Shown here: piece after piece, positions 42,892-52,883 of the stretch
Position numbering within the stretch: the stretch's first letter is position 1
Layout of the letters: the number at the start of each line of letters is the position of its first letter
Source of the DNA: Chryseolinea soli
GTDB taxonomy: Bacteria; Bacteroidota; Bacteroidia; Cytophagales; Cyclobacteriaceae
Assembly (NCBI RefSeq): GCF_003589925.1
Contig: NZ_CP032382.1
Coordinates: forward strand, 1,798,001-1,862,000
Direction: 5' to 3'
DNA length: 64,000 bases
Translations under genes and position numbers: made by a program
Notes under the pieces: model-generated
Told to the model about the DNA's origin: nothing
Database searches by the model: none
Seen by the model: only the letters and a program-made list of their open reading frames with translations

Positions 42892-44271
42892 ATGCTACGA
42901 CCGCTTCTTCTTTTTGTATGGCTGCTCGCGTGTGGCCTCACCGCCCAGGCCCAATACGAAGCCAACTGGAATTCCATCGACAGTCGCCCCGTGCCCACCT
43001 GGTTTCAGGATGCCAAGTTCGGCATCTTCATTCACTGGGGGGTGTTCTCAGTGCCCGCATGGGGACCCACCAAATCGGCCGTCTACGAACAATATGCGGA
43101 ATGGTATTGGTGGCGCCTGCTCGATCCCAACGCAGCGACGCACAAAGAGTTCAATGATTTTCACAACCGCACCTATGGCAAAGATTTCAAGTACCAGGAT
43201 TTTGTCAAAGGTTTTACGTGCGAGATGTTCGAGCCTGCCGATTGGGCCACCATCCTCGAGCAGTCCGGTGCACGCTACGTCGTGCTCACCTCCAAACACC
43301 ACGAAGGCTTCACGCTTTGGCCCAGCGCCCAATCCTGGAATTGGAACGCGGTTGACGTAGGGCCGCACCGCGACCTGGCCGGCGACCTCTCGAAAGCCGT
43401 GAAAGCAAAAGGTCTGCACATGGGCTTCTACTATTCCCTCTACGAGTGGTTCAATCCCCTCTACAAAACAGACGTAAACAAATACGTTGACGACCACATG
43501 ATCCCCCAAATGAAAGACCTCGTGACCCGCTACCAACCCGATGTAGTGTGGACCGATGGCGAGTGGGATCACCCCAGCGAAACCTGGAAAAGCACATCCT
43601 TCCTGGCGTGGCTCTACAACGAATCGCCTGTCAAAGAAACGGTGGTGGTGAACGATCGCTGGGGAAAAGAAACGCGGAGCAAACACGGCGGCATTTACAC
43701 GACCGAATACGACCTGGTGCATGATCAAACTTCTGTTGGAAAAAAGATCGAGCACCCCTGGGAAGAGTGCCGCGGCATTGGCGGATCGTTTGGCTACAAC
43801 CGGAACGAACAACTCGCGGACTATTCGACGTCTGAGAAACTCGTACACATCCTGGTCGACAAGGTTGCGCGCGGAGGCAATCTGCTCCTGAACATCGGCC
43901 CCACTGCTGACGGACGTATTCCCGTGATCATGCAACAACGCCTGGCCGACATGGGTGGTTGGCTTCGTGTGAATGGTGAAGCTATTTATGGCACGCGTTC
44001 GTGGGATAAGGCTCCTGCGGTGACGGCCGATACCAAAGTGTATTACACCCGGAAAGGAAACGATCTCTATGTGATCTGTACAAAATTTCCCGAGCAAACC
44101 CTCACCGTGAAAGGCGTTAGCAAAAGCGCGAAGGTTTCTTTGCTGGGATATTCCGGTAAGGTAGCGCAAGCCGCCAGCGGAAGCGATCTCAAGATCACGC
44201 CTCCTTCGCTGAACCCGGCCACCAACCCCTGTCAGTATGCCTGGGTATTTAAAGTAGCGAACGCCCTATAA
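42892..44271 (+). CDS. Exported alpha-L-fucosidase, GH29
   Basis: 459 residues with a signal peptide ending in TAQAQ. The GH29 barrel shows WFQDAKFGIFIHWG, TSKHHEGFTLWPS, LGFYYSLYEWF-like (MGFYYSLYEWF) and VVWTDGEWD, where Asp is the nucleophile. A beta-sandwich follows. Removes fucose from host or plant glycans outside the cytoplasm. It belongs to a sugar block with the downstream isomerase-like and GH3 genes, which are on the opposite strand. Confidence 0.93.
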   Translation: MLRPLLLFVWLLACGLTAQAQYEANWNSIDSRPVPTWFQDAKFGIFIHWGVFSVPAWGPTKSAVYEQYAEWYWWRLLDPNAATHKEFNDFHNRTYGKDFKYQDFVKGFTCEMFEPADWATILEQSGARYVVLTSKHHEGFTLWPSAQSWNWNAVDVGPHRDLAGDLSKAVKAKGLHMGFYYSLYEWFNPLYKTDVNKYVDDHMIPQMKDLVTRYQPDVVWTDGEWDHPSETWKSTSFLAWLYNESPVKETVVVNDRWGKETRSKHGGIYTTEYDLVHDQTSVGKKIEHPWEECRGIGGSFGYNRNEQLADYSTSEKLVHILVDKVARGGNLLLNIGPTADGRIPVIMQQRLADMGGWLRVNGEAIYGTRSWDKAPAVTADTKVYYTRKGNDLYVICTKFPEQTLTVKGVSKSAKVSLLGYSGKVAQAASGSDLKITPPSLNPATNPCQYAWVFKVANAL

Positions 44272-44280
44272 AAAAATTAA

Positions 44281-44392
44281 ACCACAAAGGCGCTAAGACG
44301 CAAAGTCAAACGCAAAGCCCTTCTCTGCATTTAACTTTGCGTTCTTTGCGCCTCACTTTGCTCGCCGAAGCTTTAGCGAAGGTGAGGCGGTT
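44281..44392. repeat. intergenic repeat block with inverted units
   Basis: ACGCAAAG-type units (CGCAAAG at 44299-, 44311-; CTTTGCG in the opposite sense at 44335- and 44344-) can fold back. The tail CTCAC...GTGAG and GAAGCTTTAGCGAA (44367-44380) form a second fold. Similar GCAAAGGCGC elements are common in intergenic DNA of related bacteria. It probably closes both convergent genes. Confidence 0.6.
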
Positions 44393-45304
44393 CTATATGA
44401 TTTTGGACAAATTCGCAAAACTCGTCGTCACACTCTCCATCGACGGCGCCATATCTTGTTCGTAAAAGAAATGCTTCATTCCCGAGAGCTTAGCATTCTC
44501 AAACACGGGCTTGAACTGCACCACACCATTCCCGATCTCAGTGATCGTATTCAAATCGCTACCGATATCCTTCACATGCCATAACGGGAACCGACCCGGA
44601 TATTGCTTGAACAAATCCACCGGATTCTGCTTCGCCTTCGTGGCCCACGCCAAGTCAAGCTCCATCTTCACCAGCTCTTTGTCGGTTTGCGACATGATCA
44701 AATCGTAAGGCCTCTTTCCCTCCACGAGATCGAACTCCGTAGCGTGATTGTGATAAGCAAACTGGATCTTCGCCTTCTTACAAGCCTCCCCGGTCTTACT
44801 AAAAATATCGATCGAACCTTTGATCTCATCCAACGTACCCACCGGCGCACTGGCGCATACGAGATAAGGCAATCCTCCTTCCGCCGCTTCGTCTACCAGT
44901 TGCTGATAGTTGTCGCGAAGATTTGGCAGCGACGCAATGAACGCATACTCCGGCGGCAATGCGCGACCGTCAGGCATCTTGAATGGGGCGCCCATCACGT
45001 GGTGGCTGCGCCATTTCATACCCGCGTCTTCGATCATGGTCTTTAGTTCCTTCGGCTTCAGGCCGTAGTAATATCCCTTGGGACTGAACGCCGTTTCAAT
45101 GTCCTTGAACCCGATGTCGGCAAGCTTCTTGAAGGTTCCCTTCACATCATCGCCCATCAGCCTCAGCAACGTGAACATCTGGATGCCGATGGGTTTGGCA
45201 GCCGCTCCCTTCAAGAAAGAAAACGCTTCGGCACTTCCCGGAAGCATAAGGCTGCCCAATGCCAACGCACCCGAGCCCTTCAAAAAATCTCTGCGATTGA
45301 TCAT
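44393..45304 (-). CDS. Tat-exported xylose-isomerase-like TIM-barrel protein
   Basis: 303 residues. Twin-arginine signal MINRRDFLKGSGALALGS, then a sugar-phosphate isomerase/epimerase barrel (IGIQMFTLLRLMGDD, WRSHHVMGAPF, YHNHATEFD, MELDLAWATKAKQNP, WHVKDI). Family members isomerise or epimerise sugars with a metal. The motif His-Asn-His and Glu/Asp positions fit metal binding. It ends 122 bases from the fucosidase and starts 35 bases after the GH3 stop on the same strand. Confidence 0.88.
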   Translation of the reverse strand: MINRRDFLKGSGALALGSLMLPGSAEAFSFLKGAAAKPIGIQMFTLLRLMGDDVKGTFKKLADIGFKDIETAFSPKGYYYGLKPKELKTMIEDAGMKWRSHHVMGAPFKMPDGRALPPEYAFIASLPNLRDNYQQLVDEAAEGGLPYLVCASAPVGTLDEIKGSIDIFSKTGEACKKAKIQFAYHNHATEFDLVEGKRPYDLIMSQTDKELVKMELDLAWATKAKQNPVDLFKQYPGRFPLWHVKDIGSDLNTITEIGNGVVQFKPVFENAKLSGMKHFFYEQDMAPSMESVTTSFANLSKII

Positions 45305-45338
45305 GTCTCTGTCTGTTTAATGAATTTTTTGATTTTAC

Positions 45339-47210
45339 TTATTTCGAATACGACAACCCAAAACCGAATTTGTAAAGCGGATCTTTCGAGTCGTACGGCA
45401 CATCTTCTTTTTGATTGCGCACGGCCTCCATCGACGAGGGCAATTCAAACGGCAGCTTGCCTTCGGGTTTTGCTTTTCCAAAGATCACATCCAACAGCGC
45501 CGCATCGCTGGCACCATAGTTGGCTACGAGCGCTTTTGCTTTGGCACTGATCTCGGGGATCACGGCCGGCCGGTCAAGGTAGATGTCCACGATGGTGGGC
45601 ACAGTGTTGAGCAACTTGAGGATGTCGTCCTTCTCTTTACCTTTGAAATCCAGGTCGCCGTGGTGGAACATTTTCGCCAGAAAATTTTCGGTTTCAATAG
45701 GTACCCACGGTGTTTTCAAGCGAATGATGGCCAGCTCGGCCGCCTCCGGTGTGTCGACCACTTCACCGTATTGCGCAGCCACCGTCTTGTCGATATTTTG
45801 AACAAAGATCTTTTTCTTGCCCGAGAGGGGCAGGGTTTTCGCGTCGTTCTTTAGCAACGTGATGGCACGGCGCTGTGCTGCTTCGCCGGCTTTCTTAAAT
45901 TCGTCCTTGCCCACGATCTGTGTAGCTTTGTCGACATCCACATACGGGTTGTCGAACAAACCCAATTCAAACTTCTGACGGAGCAGCCGTCTCACGGATT
46001 CATCCACACGCTTCTCACTTAATTGACCTTCTTTCACCAAGGCAACAACATAGTCCGGCACACTCTCACCACCAAATTGATCCACGCCGGCGTTTATCAC
46101 CTTCAACACGCGTTCCTTCTCGCTCAACTTCTCCACACCCCACGCGCGGGCGGGCCACACCACGTTGCCCATTTTGGCATCGGTGATCAGACCCCAGTCG
46201 GTGCAAACCACACCGTCGTATTTGTATTTCTCGCGCAGCAACTTGGTGATGATATCCTTGTTGAAACTGAACGCCACGTTCTCGCTGGTCTGATCCGTCG
46301 GCACGCCATAATAAGGCATGATGGCCGCTGTCTTTGCCGCGAAGGCTGCTTCAAACGGAATGAGGTGATAATTGAAATTATTACCTGGGTAAACTTGTCC
46401 TTTTTGGAATTCGAAATGAGGGTCAAGTCCTTCTTTCTGCGGACCTCCTCCCGAAAAATGTTTCGTCATACAAGCCACGCCATTCTTGTCGAGGGTGGCT
46501 CCCTGGAAACCGAGCACATAGGCCTTGATCATTTTGGCCGACAGGTTGGCGTCTTCGCCAAAGGTTCCGCTCACGCGAGGCCAACGCGGCTCCGTGGCCA
46601 GGTCGGCCATGGGGTGCAAAGCTTCACGGATGCCCACCGCCAAATATTCCTGGCGGGCAATGTCAGCAAACTTGCGGGTGAGCGCTTCATCGCCAATGGC
46701 CGCAAAGCCAAGCTGCTCCGGCCACTGCGAAAACGTCTCCGCCGACATCGCAAAAATGTTGTTGCTAAAATAATGACGCGGGTCCGATGCCAACGTGATG
46801 GGAATTCCCAACCGGCTTTCCTCCGCCATTTTCTGAATGTTGTTATACCACGTGGCCAACGCCTTCGTGCCTGGCGCTGCCCAGATGTTGAGGTGGTTCA
46901 TTTTCTTATCGCGGATCAGCGCAGGCGCGGTGGGTGCAAAGGCAAACATGCCCGTGCCCGGCCGTTCTTCGAGACTGCCATCGTCGTTGAGGCGCACGCC
47001 GTTGATGAACATCATGCCGGCCTTCTCCTCCAGGGTCATCTGCGACAAAAGATCATTGACCCGTGCCGCCACCGGCTTCGATGCGTCTTCATACACGTCC
47101 ATCTTACCGTTTTTATTGAGGTCGCGGTAGGCCGGGCGGGTGGCAAAGGACAGGCCCAGGACGGCTGCCAGCGGGATGGCCAGCAGGGCATATCGGAAAG
47201 AAATCTTCAT
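45339..47210 (-). CDS. Exported glycoside hydrolase family 3 (beta-glucosidase-like)
   Basis: 623 residues from the ATG at 47210. Signal peptide/anchor 1-23, then a short calcium-loop-like DLNKNGKMDVYED. The GH3 N-domain has LGIPITLASDPRH, FGEDANLSAKM, CMTKHFSGGG and the nucleophile Asp in GVVCTDWG. The C-domain is present with NDAKTLPLSGKKK. No PA14 or fibronectin-like tail is seen. It sits downstream of two operator-like palindromes shared with the divergent NUDIX regulator gene. Confidence 0.92.
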   Translation of the reverse strand: MKISFRYALLAIPLAAVLGLSFATRPAYRDLNKNGKMDVYEDASKPVAARVNDLLSQMTLEEKAGMMFINGVRLNDDGSLEERPGTGMFAFAPTAPALIRDKKMNHLNIWAAPGTKALATWYNNIQKMAEESRLGIPITLASDPRHYFSNNIFAMSAETFSQWPEQLGFAAIGDEALTRKFADIARQEYLAVGIREALHPMADLATEPRWPRVSGTFGEDANLSAKMIKAYVLGFQGATLDKNGVACMTKHFSGGGPQKEGLDPHFEFQKGQVYPGNNFNYHLIPFEAAFAAKTAAIMPYYGVPTDQTSENVAFSFNKDIITKLLREKYKYDGVVCTDWGLITDAKMGNVVWPARAWGVEKLSEKERVLKVINAGVDQFGGESVPDYVVALVKEGQLSEKRVDESVRRLLRQKFELGLFDNPYVDVDKATQIVGKDEFKKAGEAAQRRAITLLKNDAKTLPLSGKKKIFVQNIDKTVAAQYGEVVDTPEAAELAIIRLKTPWVPIETENFLAKMFHHGDLDFKGKEKDDILKLLNTVPTIVDIYLDRPAVIPEISAKAKALVANYGASDAALLDVIFGKAKPEGKLPFELPSSMEAVRNQKEDVPYDSKDPLYKFGFGLSYSK

Positions 47211-47214
47211 TTTT

Positions 47215-47269
47215 ATTGTGTTTGTGGTACACAATGATACAAATTTTCAATGTGTCTGAAGTACGCATT
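47215..47269. promoter_or_regulatory. paired operators between the GH3 and NUDIX regulator genes
   Basis: Two similar dyads: ATTGTGT-N7-ACACAAT (47215-47235, perfect 7-base arms) and AATGTGT-N7-ACGCATT (47249-47269). They align as TGTGT-(N)5-GTAC-CA and their centres are 34 bases apart, about three turns. The first lies five bases upstream of the GH3 ATG. They are the expected kind of site for the divergent NUDIX/NrtR-type regulator. Confidence 0.7.
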
Positions 47270-47312
47270 GAAAAATTTTTTATGCACCCCGCGGTTTCTC
47301 TATATTAGCGGA

Positions 47313-48089
47313 ATGGGAAAAAAACCAGCGCAGAAGCTTAGTCGGCGCGAATTCTTTGAGAAAGGGCATCTGTATTACCTCACACACCTTTCCATCGACA
47401 ATGTGATCTTCGGCTTTCACGACAACCAGCTCAAGGTTTTGTTGCTGGAGTGGAAGGATACGCGCCGCTGGTGCCTGCCCGGCGGATTCATTCTCAAGGG
47501 CGAGCACATCGAGGAAGCAGCGATCCGGGTGCTTCACCAGCGGACCGGGCTCAACAACATTTACTTGCAGCAGTTCTACGCCTTTGGCGATCCCAACCGC
47601 GAACGATCCAAGCATGGCATCGAGCCTCCCCTGGAGGTCAAGAACAAATCATGGCTCACCGAACGCTTCGTCTCGATCGGTTATTGGGCCCTGGTGGAAT
47701 TTTCCAAAGTGGTTCCCAAGCCCGACGAGTTTTCGGAAACCTGTCAGTGGTGGGACATCGATAAAGTGCCAACGCTCATCCTGGATCATAACAACATCCT
47801 GGAGAAAGCCCTGGATTCTTTGCGCCGGAATCTCAACGACTACCCCGTGGGAAGGGACTTGTTGCCTCCAAAATTCACCATGCCGGAGCTGCAGCGGATG
47901 TATGAAACCATCCTTGACAAACAACTCGACCGTCGTAATTTCCAAAAGAAAATGCTCGCCCTCGATATCCTGGAACGCCTCAACGAACGCAAACAAGGCG
48001 GCGCCCACAAAGCGCCGTTCCTCTATCGCTTTGATCAACGCAAATATGAGAAGGCGATGAAGCAGGGATTGAGAATTGGTCTTCAATAA
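47313..48089 (+). CDS. NUDIX/NrtR-type transcriptional regulator
   Basis: 258 residues from the ATG at 47313. An N-terminal NUDIX domain (SIDNVIFGFHDNQLKVLLLEW ... WCLPGGFILKGEHIEEAAIRVL) with a broken Nudix box is followed by a winged-helix DNA-binding domain (FTMPELQRMYETIL, RNFQKKMLAL). In Bacteroidota such proteins (AraR of Bacteroides is an example) respond to sugars. The two palindromes next to its start and the sugar genes suggest it represses the GH3 gene. The ligand is unknown. Confidence 0.85.
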   Translation: MGKKPAQKLSRREFFEKGHLYYLTHLSIDNVIFGFHDNQLKVLLLEWKDTRRWCLPGGFILKGEHIEEAAIRVLHQRTGLNNIYLQQFYAFGDPNRERSKHGIEPPLEVKNKSWLTERFVSIGYWALVEFSKVVPKPDEFSETCQWWDIDKVPTLILDHNNILEKALDSLRRNLNDYPVGRDLLPPKFTMPELQRMYETILDKQLDRRNFQKKMLALDILERLNERKQGGAHKAPFLYRFDQRKYEKAMKQGLRIGLQ

Positions 48090-48090
48090 A

Positions 48091-48127
48091 AAAACCCTGA
48101 CCGGTTCGATCAGGGTTTCTTCTTTAT
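48091..48127. terminator. bidirectional terminator
   Basis: AAACCCTGA pairs with TCAGGGTTT across 9 bases, with A/T runs on each side. It closes the NUDIX regulator gene and the rimP-nusA-infB operon. Confidence 0.85.
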
Positions 48128-48163
48128 TTTTTTGACTTCGTTTTTTAACGATCTACGAGCGTC

Positions 48164-50962
48164 TTACAAAGTTCTCTTCACTTCGCGTTGTTCGTAGCTT
48201 TCGATCACGTCGCCCACTTGCATGTCGTTGAATCCGTCGATGCCGATACCGCAGTCGAAGCCTGTCTTCACTTCGCTTGCATCGTCTTTGTGACGTTTCA
48301 ATGAACCCAGCTTGCCGGCATACACCACGATACCATCGCGGATGAGGCGGATCGGGTTGCTGCGTTTGATAGAGCCATCGGTCACCATACAGCCGGCGAT
48401 CGTTCCGATCTTGGAGATCTTGAACACTTCGCGCACTTCGGCATTGCCCACGATCACTTCCTCGGTTTCCGGTGCCAACATACCCTCCATAGCGGCCTTC
48501 ACATCGTTGATGGCGTCATAGATGATGGAGTACAGACGGATTTCGATCTCTTCGTTGTCTGCTACACGGCGCGCTGCTGCGGAAGGCCGCACCTGGAAGC
48601 CCAGGATAATGGCATCCGATGCCGATGCCAACAATACATCCGATTCTGAGATCTGGCCCACACCTTTGTGGATGATGGACACTTGTATTTCTTGCGTCGA
48701 AAGTTTCAACAGGGAATCGGTAAGGGCTTCCACCGATCCGTCCACGTCACCTTTCACGATCACATTCAACTGTTTGAAGTTACCGATCGCCAAACGACGG
48801 CCGATCTCATCCAGTGTAATGTGTTTCTTCGTGCGGATGCTTTGCTCACGCATGATCTGTCCGCGTTTCGTGGCCACTTCGCGTGCCTCACGATCCGTTT
48901 CCATGACCATCACTTTTTCACCGGCTTGAGGCGCTCCGTCAAGACCCAGGACCACCACGGGTGTGGAAGGTCCAGCTTCAGCTACTTTCTTTCCGGTGTC
49001 GTCGAACATGGCTTTCACGCGTCCGTAGTTTGCGCCGGCCAGCAAGATGTCGCCTACCCGCAAGGTTCCGGTTTGCACCATAATCGTGGCCACGTAGCCA
49101 CGGCCTTTATCCAACGATGCTTCAATGACCGAACCGGTGGCCCGGCGATTGGGATTTGCTTTCAGGTTCAACAATTCCGCTTCGAGCAATACCTTTTCCA
49201 GCAGGGAGTCGATACCCTTTCCGGTTTTCGCAGAGATCTCGGAGCTTTGATATTTACCACCCCACTCTTCCACAAGAATATTGATCTTGGAAAGACCTTC
49301 GCGAATGCGTTCGGGGTTGGCCGAGGGCTTGTCAATTTTGTTGATGGCAATTACGATGGGCACCCCAGCCACTTGTGCATGGTTGATGGCTTCTTTCGTT
49401 TGCGGCATCACATCGTCGTCGGCAGCCACCACGATGATGGCAATGTCCGTCAGCTTGGCACCGCGTGCACGCATGGCGGTAAACGCTTCGTGACCGGGTG
49501 TATCGAGGAAGGCGATTTTGTGACCGCTCTTGGTCATTACGTCGTATGCACCTACGTGCTGCGTGATACCGCCGGCCTCGGATGCTGTTACTTTGGTATT
49601 GCGGATATAATCCAGCAATGAAGTCTTACCGTGGTCAACGTGACCCATGATCGTCACGATGGGTGCGCGCGGTTGCAAGGCGTCTTCGTCCTCAATTTCC
49701 TCTTGCATATCCAACTCTTCTTCAGCAGAGGTGAATTGCACGGCATAGCCAAACTCGTCGGCAATGACGGTGATCGCCTCTGCATCGAGGCGTTGGTTGA
49801 TGGATACGAACATACCCAAGCTAAGGCAAGTAGAAATGACATCGTTCACTGAAACGTTCATCATCGAAGCCAAGTCGTTGGCGGAGATGAATTCCGTTAC
49901 TTTCAGTGTCTTCGATGCTTCCTGATCTTGCAGCATTTGCTGCTCTTGCGCATCGGAGTTCGCTTGACGTTTTTCTCTTCTGTATTTGGCGCCGCCTTTC
50001 TTGTTGCCACCGCCGCTCAACTTGGCCAGCGTGGCGCGGATCTGATCTTGAATTTCTTTTTCGGTAGGCTCGGCCTTTTGAACGCGCGGAGCTTGAGGGC
50101 CCCTGCCACGCTGCGGCGGTTGCTGCGGGCGTGGTCCACGCGGCGGGCCTCCACCAGGCTGTTGCTGCTGCGGGGGTGCATTGCCACCGGGTTGATCGGT
50201 AGGGATGCGCTTGCGGGGGCGTTTGCCCTTGTTGTCTTTCTGTGTATCGGAAGACGCTACGGGAGCATCTTTCTTCTTTTCGGGAAGCTGGATCTTGTCC
50301 ACAACTTTCAAGCCCTGCAACCGGTCTGCGCGACCTTTGATCAACTCCTGTTCGGGTTGTTTTTCTGCCACAGGTTCTTCCTTCACGGGCGGCACCACCA
50401 CGACGGGGGGTTCCACCGGCTTTTTGGGTTCAACTACGGCGACGGGCTCTTCGATTTTCTGAACTTCTTTCGGAGCTTCTTTTTCTACCTTCTTTTCCGG
50501 TTCAACAACTTTGGCGACGACGGGCTTTTCTTCCTCTACTGCGGCTTTCTTCTCCAGTTCGATTTTGCCCACCACTTTGATGCCTTCCAGCTTCGGCTTT
50601 TCGCGCTCCACTTTTTCGGCCTTGGGTTCCTCTTTGGCCTTGAGGTCTTTGGAACCCAGGTTCTTGATCATGATGCTGCTTTCTTCATCATCGACCCGCT
50701 TTTTAGCCGTTTCTTTTTCCGTTTCCAGCACAACGTTGTCGGCGTGTTTCACGCCGATGGAAAGCCCGGAGGCTTCCAGTTTTTCGGTGGCGGAAGAAGC
50801 AAACTCTTTCGACAAAAGAGTTACTTGCTCAGGAGTGAGCTTGGCATTGGGGTTGTTTTCTACCTCAAAGCCCTTCTTCGCCAGAAAATCCAAGATGGTG
50901 CCATGGCCCACATTGAGCTTCCTTGCTGCCTGACTCAACCTGATCAATTTTTCTTCTGCCAT
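48164..50962 (-). CDS. infB: Translation initiation factor IF-2
   Basis: 932 residues from the ATG at 50962. It places initiator tRNA on the ribosome in a GTP-dependent step. The first 60 residues are the IF2_N helical domain; residues about 80-330 are a Pro/Glu/Lys-rich linker with PQQ-rich and basic patches. The GTPase starts near residue 438: [35 protein letters not shown]. Domains II and IV follow. The last gene of rimP-nusA-infB, 136 bases after nusA. Confidence 0.97.
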   Translation of the reverse strand: MAEEKLIRLSQAARKLNVGHGTILDFLAKKGFEVENNPNAKLTPEQVTLLSKEFASSATEKLEASGLSIGVKHADNVVLETEKETAKKRVDDEESSIMIKNLGSKDLKAKEEPKAEKVEREKPKLEGIKVVGKIELEKKAAVEEEKPVVAKVVEPEKKVEKEAPKEVQKIEEPVAVVEPKKPVEPPVVVVPPVKEEPVAEKQPEQELIKGRADRLQGLKVVDKIQLPEKKKDAPVASSDTQKDNKGKRPRKRIPTDQPGGNAPPQQQQPGGGPPRGPRPQQPPQRGRGPQAPRVQKAEPTEKEIQDQIRATLAKLSGGGNKKGGAKYRREKRQANSDAQEQQMLQDQEASKTLKVTEFISANDLASMMNVSVNDVISTCLSLGMFVSINQRLDAEAITVIADEFGYAVQFTSAEEELDMQEEIEDEDALQPRAPIVTIMGHVDHGKTSLLDYIRNTKVTASEAGGITQHVGAYDVMTKSGHKIAFLDTPGHEAFTAMRARGAKLTDIAIIVVAADDDVMPQTKEAINHAQVAGVPIVIAINKIDKPSANPERIREGLSKINILVEEWGGKYQSSEISAKTGKGIDSLLEKVLLEAELLNLKANPNRRATGSVIEASLDKGRGYVATIMVQTGTLRVGDILLAGANYGRVKAMFDDTGKKVAEAGPSTPVVVLGLDGAPQAGEKVMVMETDREAREVATKRGQIMREQSIRTKKHITLDEIGRRLAIGNFKQLNVIVKGDVDGSVEALTDSLLKLSTQEIQVSIIHKGVGQISESDVLLASASDAIILGFQVRPSAAARRVADNEEIEIRLYSIIYDAINDVKAAMEGMLAPETEEVIVGNAEVREVFKISKIGTIAGCMVTDGSIKRSNPIRLIRDGIVVYAGKLGSLKRHKDDASEVKTGFDCGIGIDGFNDMQVGDVIESYEQREVKRTL

Positions 50963-51098
50963 ACTCAAATATGCCTGTTTTTTAAACACTTTAAAACCTA
51001 TATCGCCGATGCCGCGAAATTTAACGTTGTATTCATGCTTGCATCACAGCCTTACCAACTTCTCTATCCAAACTTGCGGCGAACAGATAGGTTCGCCC

Positions 51099-52343
51099 TT
51101 ACTCAAATTCCTTCTTCAATATGCCCAGCACGCCATCGACGGTTTCTTCTTCGAGGTCGGTGCGGCGCACCAATTCTTCTTTCGACAATGCCAATACACT
51201 CTTGGCGGTATCCAAACCGATGCGGTTCAATTCGTCGATCACCCAGCTTTCGATCTCGTCGGAGAATTCGCTCAGATCCACATCCTCTTCCGATTGTCCT
51301 TCGGCCAATTCGCGGAATACATCGATTTCATAACCCACTAAACGGCTGGCCAACTTGATATTCAAACCACCTTTACCGATGGCGAGCGATACCTGATCGG
51401 GTTTCAGGTAAACAGAAACGCGCCCGTTGTCTTTGTCTATCTTAATGGAAACAATTTTCGCAGGACTTAGTGCCCGCTGAATGTAAAGTTCCAGGTTTTC
51501 CGTGTAGTTGATCACGTCGATGTTCTCGTTCTGCAATTCGCGAACAATGGCGTGGATCCGCGATCCTTTCATACCCACGCAAGCACCCACCGGGTCGATG
51601 CGGTCGTCATAGGATTCTACGGCCACCTTGGCGCGCTCGCCGGGCTCGCGCACCACTTTCTTGATGGTGATCAAACCATCGTATACTTCCGGCACCTCTT
51701 GCTCGAACAGCCGCTCCAGGAAAACGGGCGACGTGCGCGACAGGATGATCTTCGGATTGCCGTTCACCATCTCTACCTTGTGCACAATGGCACGAACGTT
51801 TTCGCCTTTGCGATAACGGTCTTTCTGAATTTGCTCGTTGCGCGGAATAGCTACTTCGTTGCCTTCGGCATCGGTCAGCAGCACTTCGCGGCTCAACACC
51901 TGGTACACTTCGCCGGCGATGATCTCGCCCACCAGGTCTTTATATTTTTGGAAAAGGATGTCCTTCTCCAGGTCTTTCACTTTTTGAATGAGCGTCTGAC
52001 GCGCCGTGGTCACCGCGCGACGGCCGAAGTCGTCGATGAAGATCTGTTCCGAAACTTCTTCGCCCACTTCAAAGTCGGGCTCGATCTTGTGGGCCTCCGT
52101 CAGGCTGATCTTGTCAAAATCCCAAATGTCCTCGGAGTCATCATCCACGATCTCGCGGAAGCGATAGATTTCCAAATCGCCTTTGTCGGCATTCACGATG
52201 ATGTCGAATTTCTCATCGGAGCCAAATCTCTTTTTAATCATGTTGCGAAACACATCTTCCAGGATCCGGATCATCGTGGGCCGGTCGATGTTTTTCTGCT
52301 TTGCGAATTCAGCAAACGACTGAATTAATTCATGTGCATCCAT
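51099..52343 (-). CDS. nusA: Transcription termination/antitermination factor NusA
   Basis: 414 residues. Binds RNA polymerase and paused RNA. The N-terminal domain (1-130), an S1 domain, then KH domains (GACVGMKGSRIHAIVREL; AIGKGGLNIKLASRLVG) are seen, with a C-terminal acidic and HhH-like tail (IGLDTAKSVLALS ... EETVDGVLGIL). It starts nine bases after the rimP stop and belongs to the same operon. Confidence 0.97.
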   Translation of the reverse strand: MDAHELIQSFAEFAKQKNIDRPTMIRILEDVFRNMIKKRFGSDEKFDIIVNADKGDLEIYRFREIVDDDSEDIWDFDKISLTEAHKIEPDFEVGEEVSEQIFIDDFGRRAVTTARQTLIQKVKDLEKDILFQKYKDLVGEIIAGEVYQVLSREVLLTDAEGNEVAIPRNEQIQKDRYRKGENVRAIVHKVEMVNGNPKIILSRTSPVFLERLFEQEVPEVYDGLITIKKVVREPGERAKVAVESYDDRIDPVGACVGMKGSRIHAIVRELQNENIDVINYTENLELYIQRALSPAKIVSIKIDKDNGRVSVYLKPDQVSLAIGKGGLNIKLASRLVGYEIDVFRELAEGQSEEDVDLSEFSDEIESWVIDELNRIGLDTAKSVLALSKEELVRRTDLEEETVDGVLGILKKEFE

Positions 52344-52351
52344 GGTTATGT

Positions 52352-52816
52352 CTATTTGAAACTAACTAACACAAATGATTTTTCGATCTCTGAAAAAGGA
52401 ATATCCAGCAACACTGTCTCTTTCTGCTTGCCGGTTCCCGTTTCCTGGATCACCGCGATCTTGTCGTCGGCCACCTCGGTGAGTTTCCCCTCCACGATCT
52501 TGTCGCGGAGCTTCAATTTCAATTTCCGACCGATGTGCTTTTTATACTGGCGATGGAGCTGCAGGGGCTGGTCTACGCCGGGGGTGGAGACTTCCAGCAT
52601 ATAGGCTTCGTCCATGAGGTTGGACTCTTCCAATGCCTTTCCAATTTCCCGGCTCAGGTTGGCGCAGTCGTCGATGTTCACACCTTCGTCGCCATCCAAG
52701 GTGATCAACACCTTTTTAGGCCCCTTCCGTGCCGAAACCACCACGTCCACCACAAAATGGTGGGGGTTGAGCAGTTTCGAGACCGCGATTTTCCTGATTT
52801 CCTCCGCAATTTCCAT
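52352..52816 (-). CDS. rimP: Ribosome maturation factor RimP
   Basis: 154 residues from the ATG at 52816. Needed for 30S assembly. N-domain VDVVVSARKGPKKVLITLDGDEGVNIDDCANLSREIG, then YMLEVSTPGVDQPL and a C-terminal SH3-like domain. First gene of the operon with nusA and infB. Confidence 0.93.
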   Translation of the reverse strand: MEIAEEIRKIAVSKLLNPHHFVVDVVVSARKGPKKVLITLDGDEGVNIDDCANLSREIGKALEESNLMDEAYMLEVSTPGVDQPLQLHRQYKKHIGRKLKLKLRDKIVEGKLTEVADDKIAVIQETGTGKQKETVLLDIPFSEIEKSFVLVSFK

Positions 52817-52840
52817 CTGAAAATATTCTATAAACAAAGA

Positions 52841-52857
52841 GGGGACTGTTTGTCCCC
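52841..52857 (-). promoter_or_regulatory. leader hairpin of rimP-nusA-infB, attenuator-like
   Basis: GGGGAC pairs with GTCCCC across five bases (more pairs on the flanks). On the minus strand the stem is followed by TCTTTGTTTAT, 24 bases before the rimP ATG and 27 bases after the -7 box. It has the layout of a terminator within the leader. Confidence 0.5.
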
Positions 52858-52883
52858 CCTTGATAATTTATCAGAAACTTGCG

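Noticed and set aside
49928..51358. 476-residue plus-strand frame opposite infB and nusA
   Set aside because: Antisense to two well-supported genes, with Phe/Leu/His-rich composition typical of reversed Lys/Glu-rich coding.
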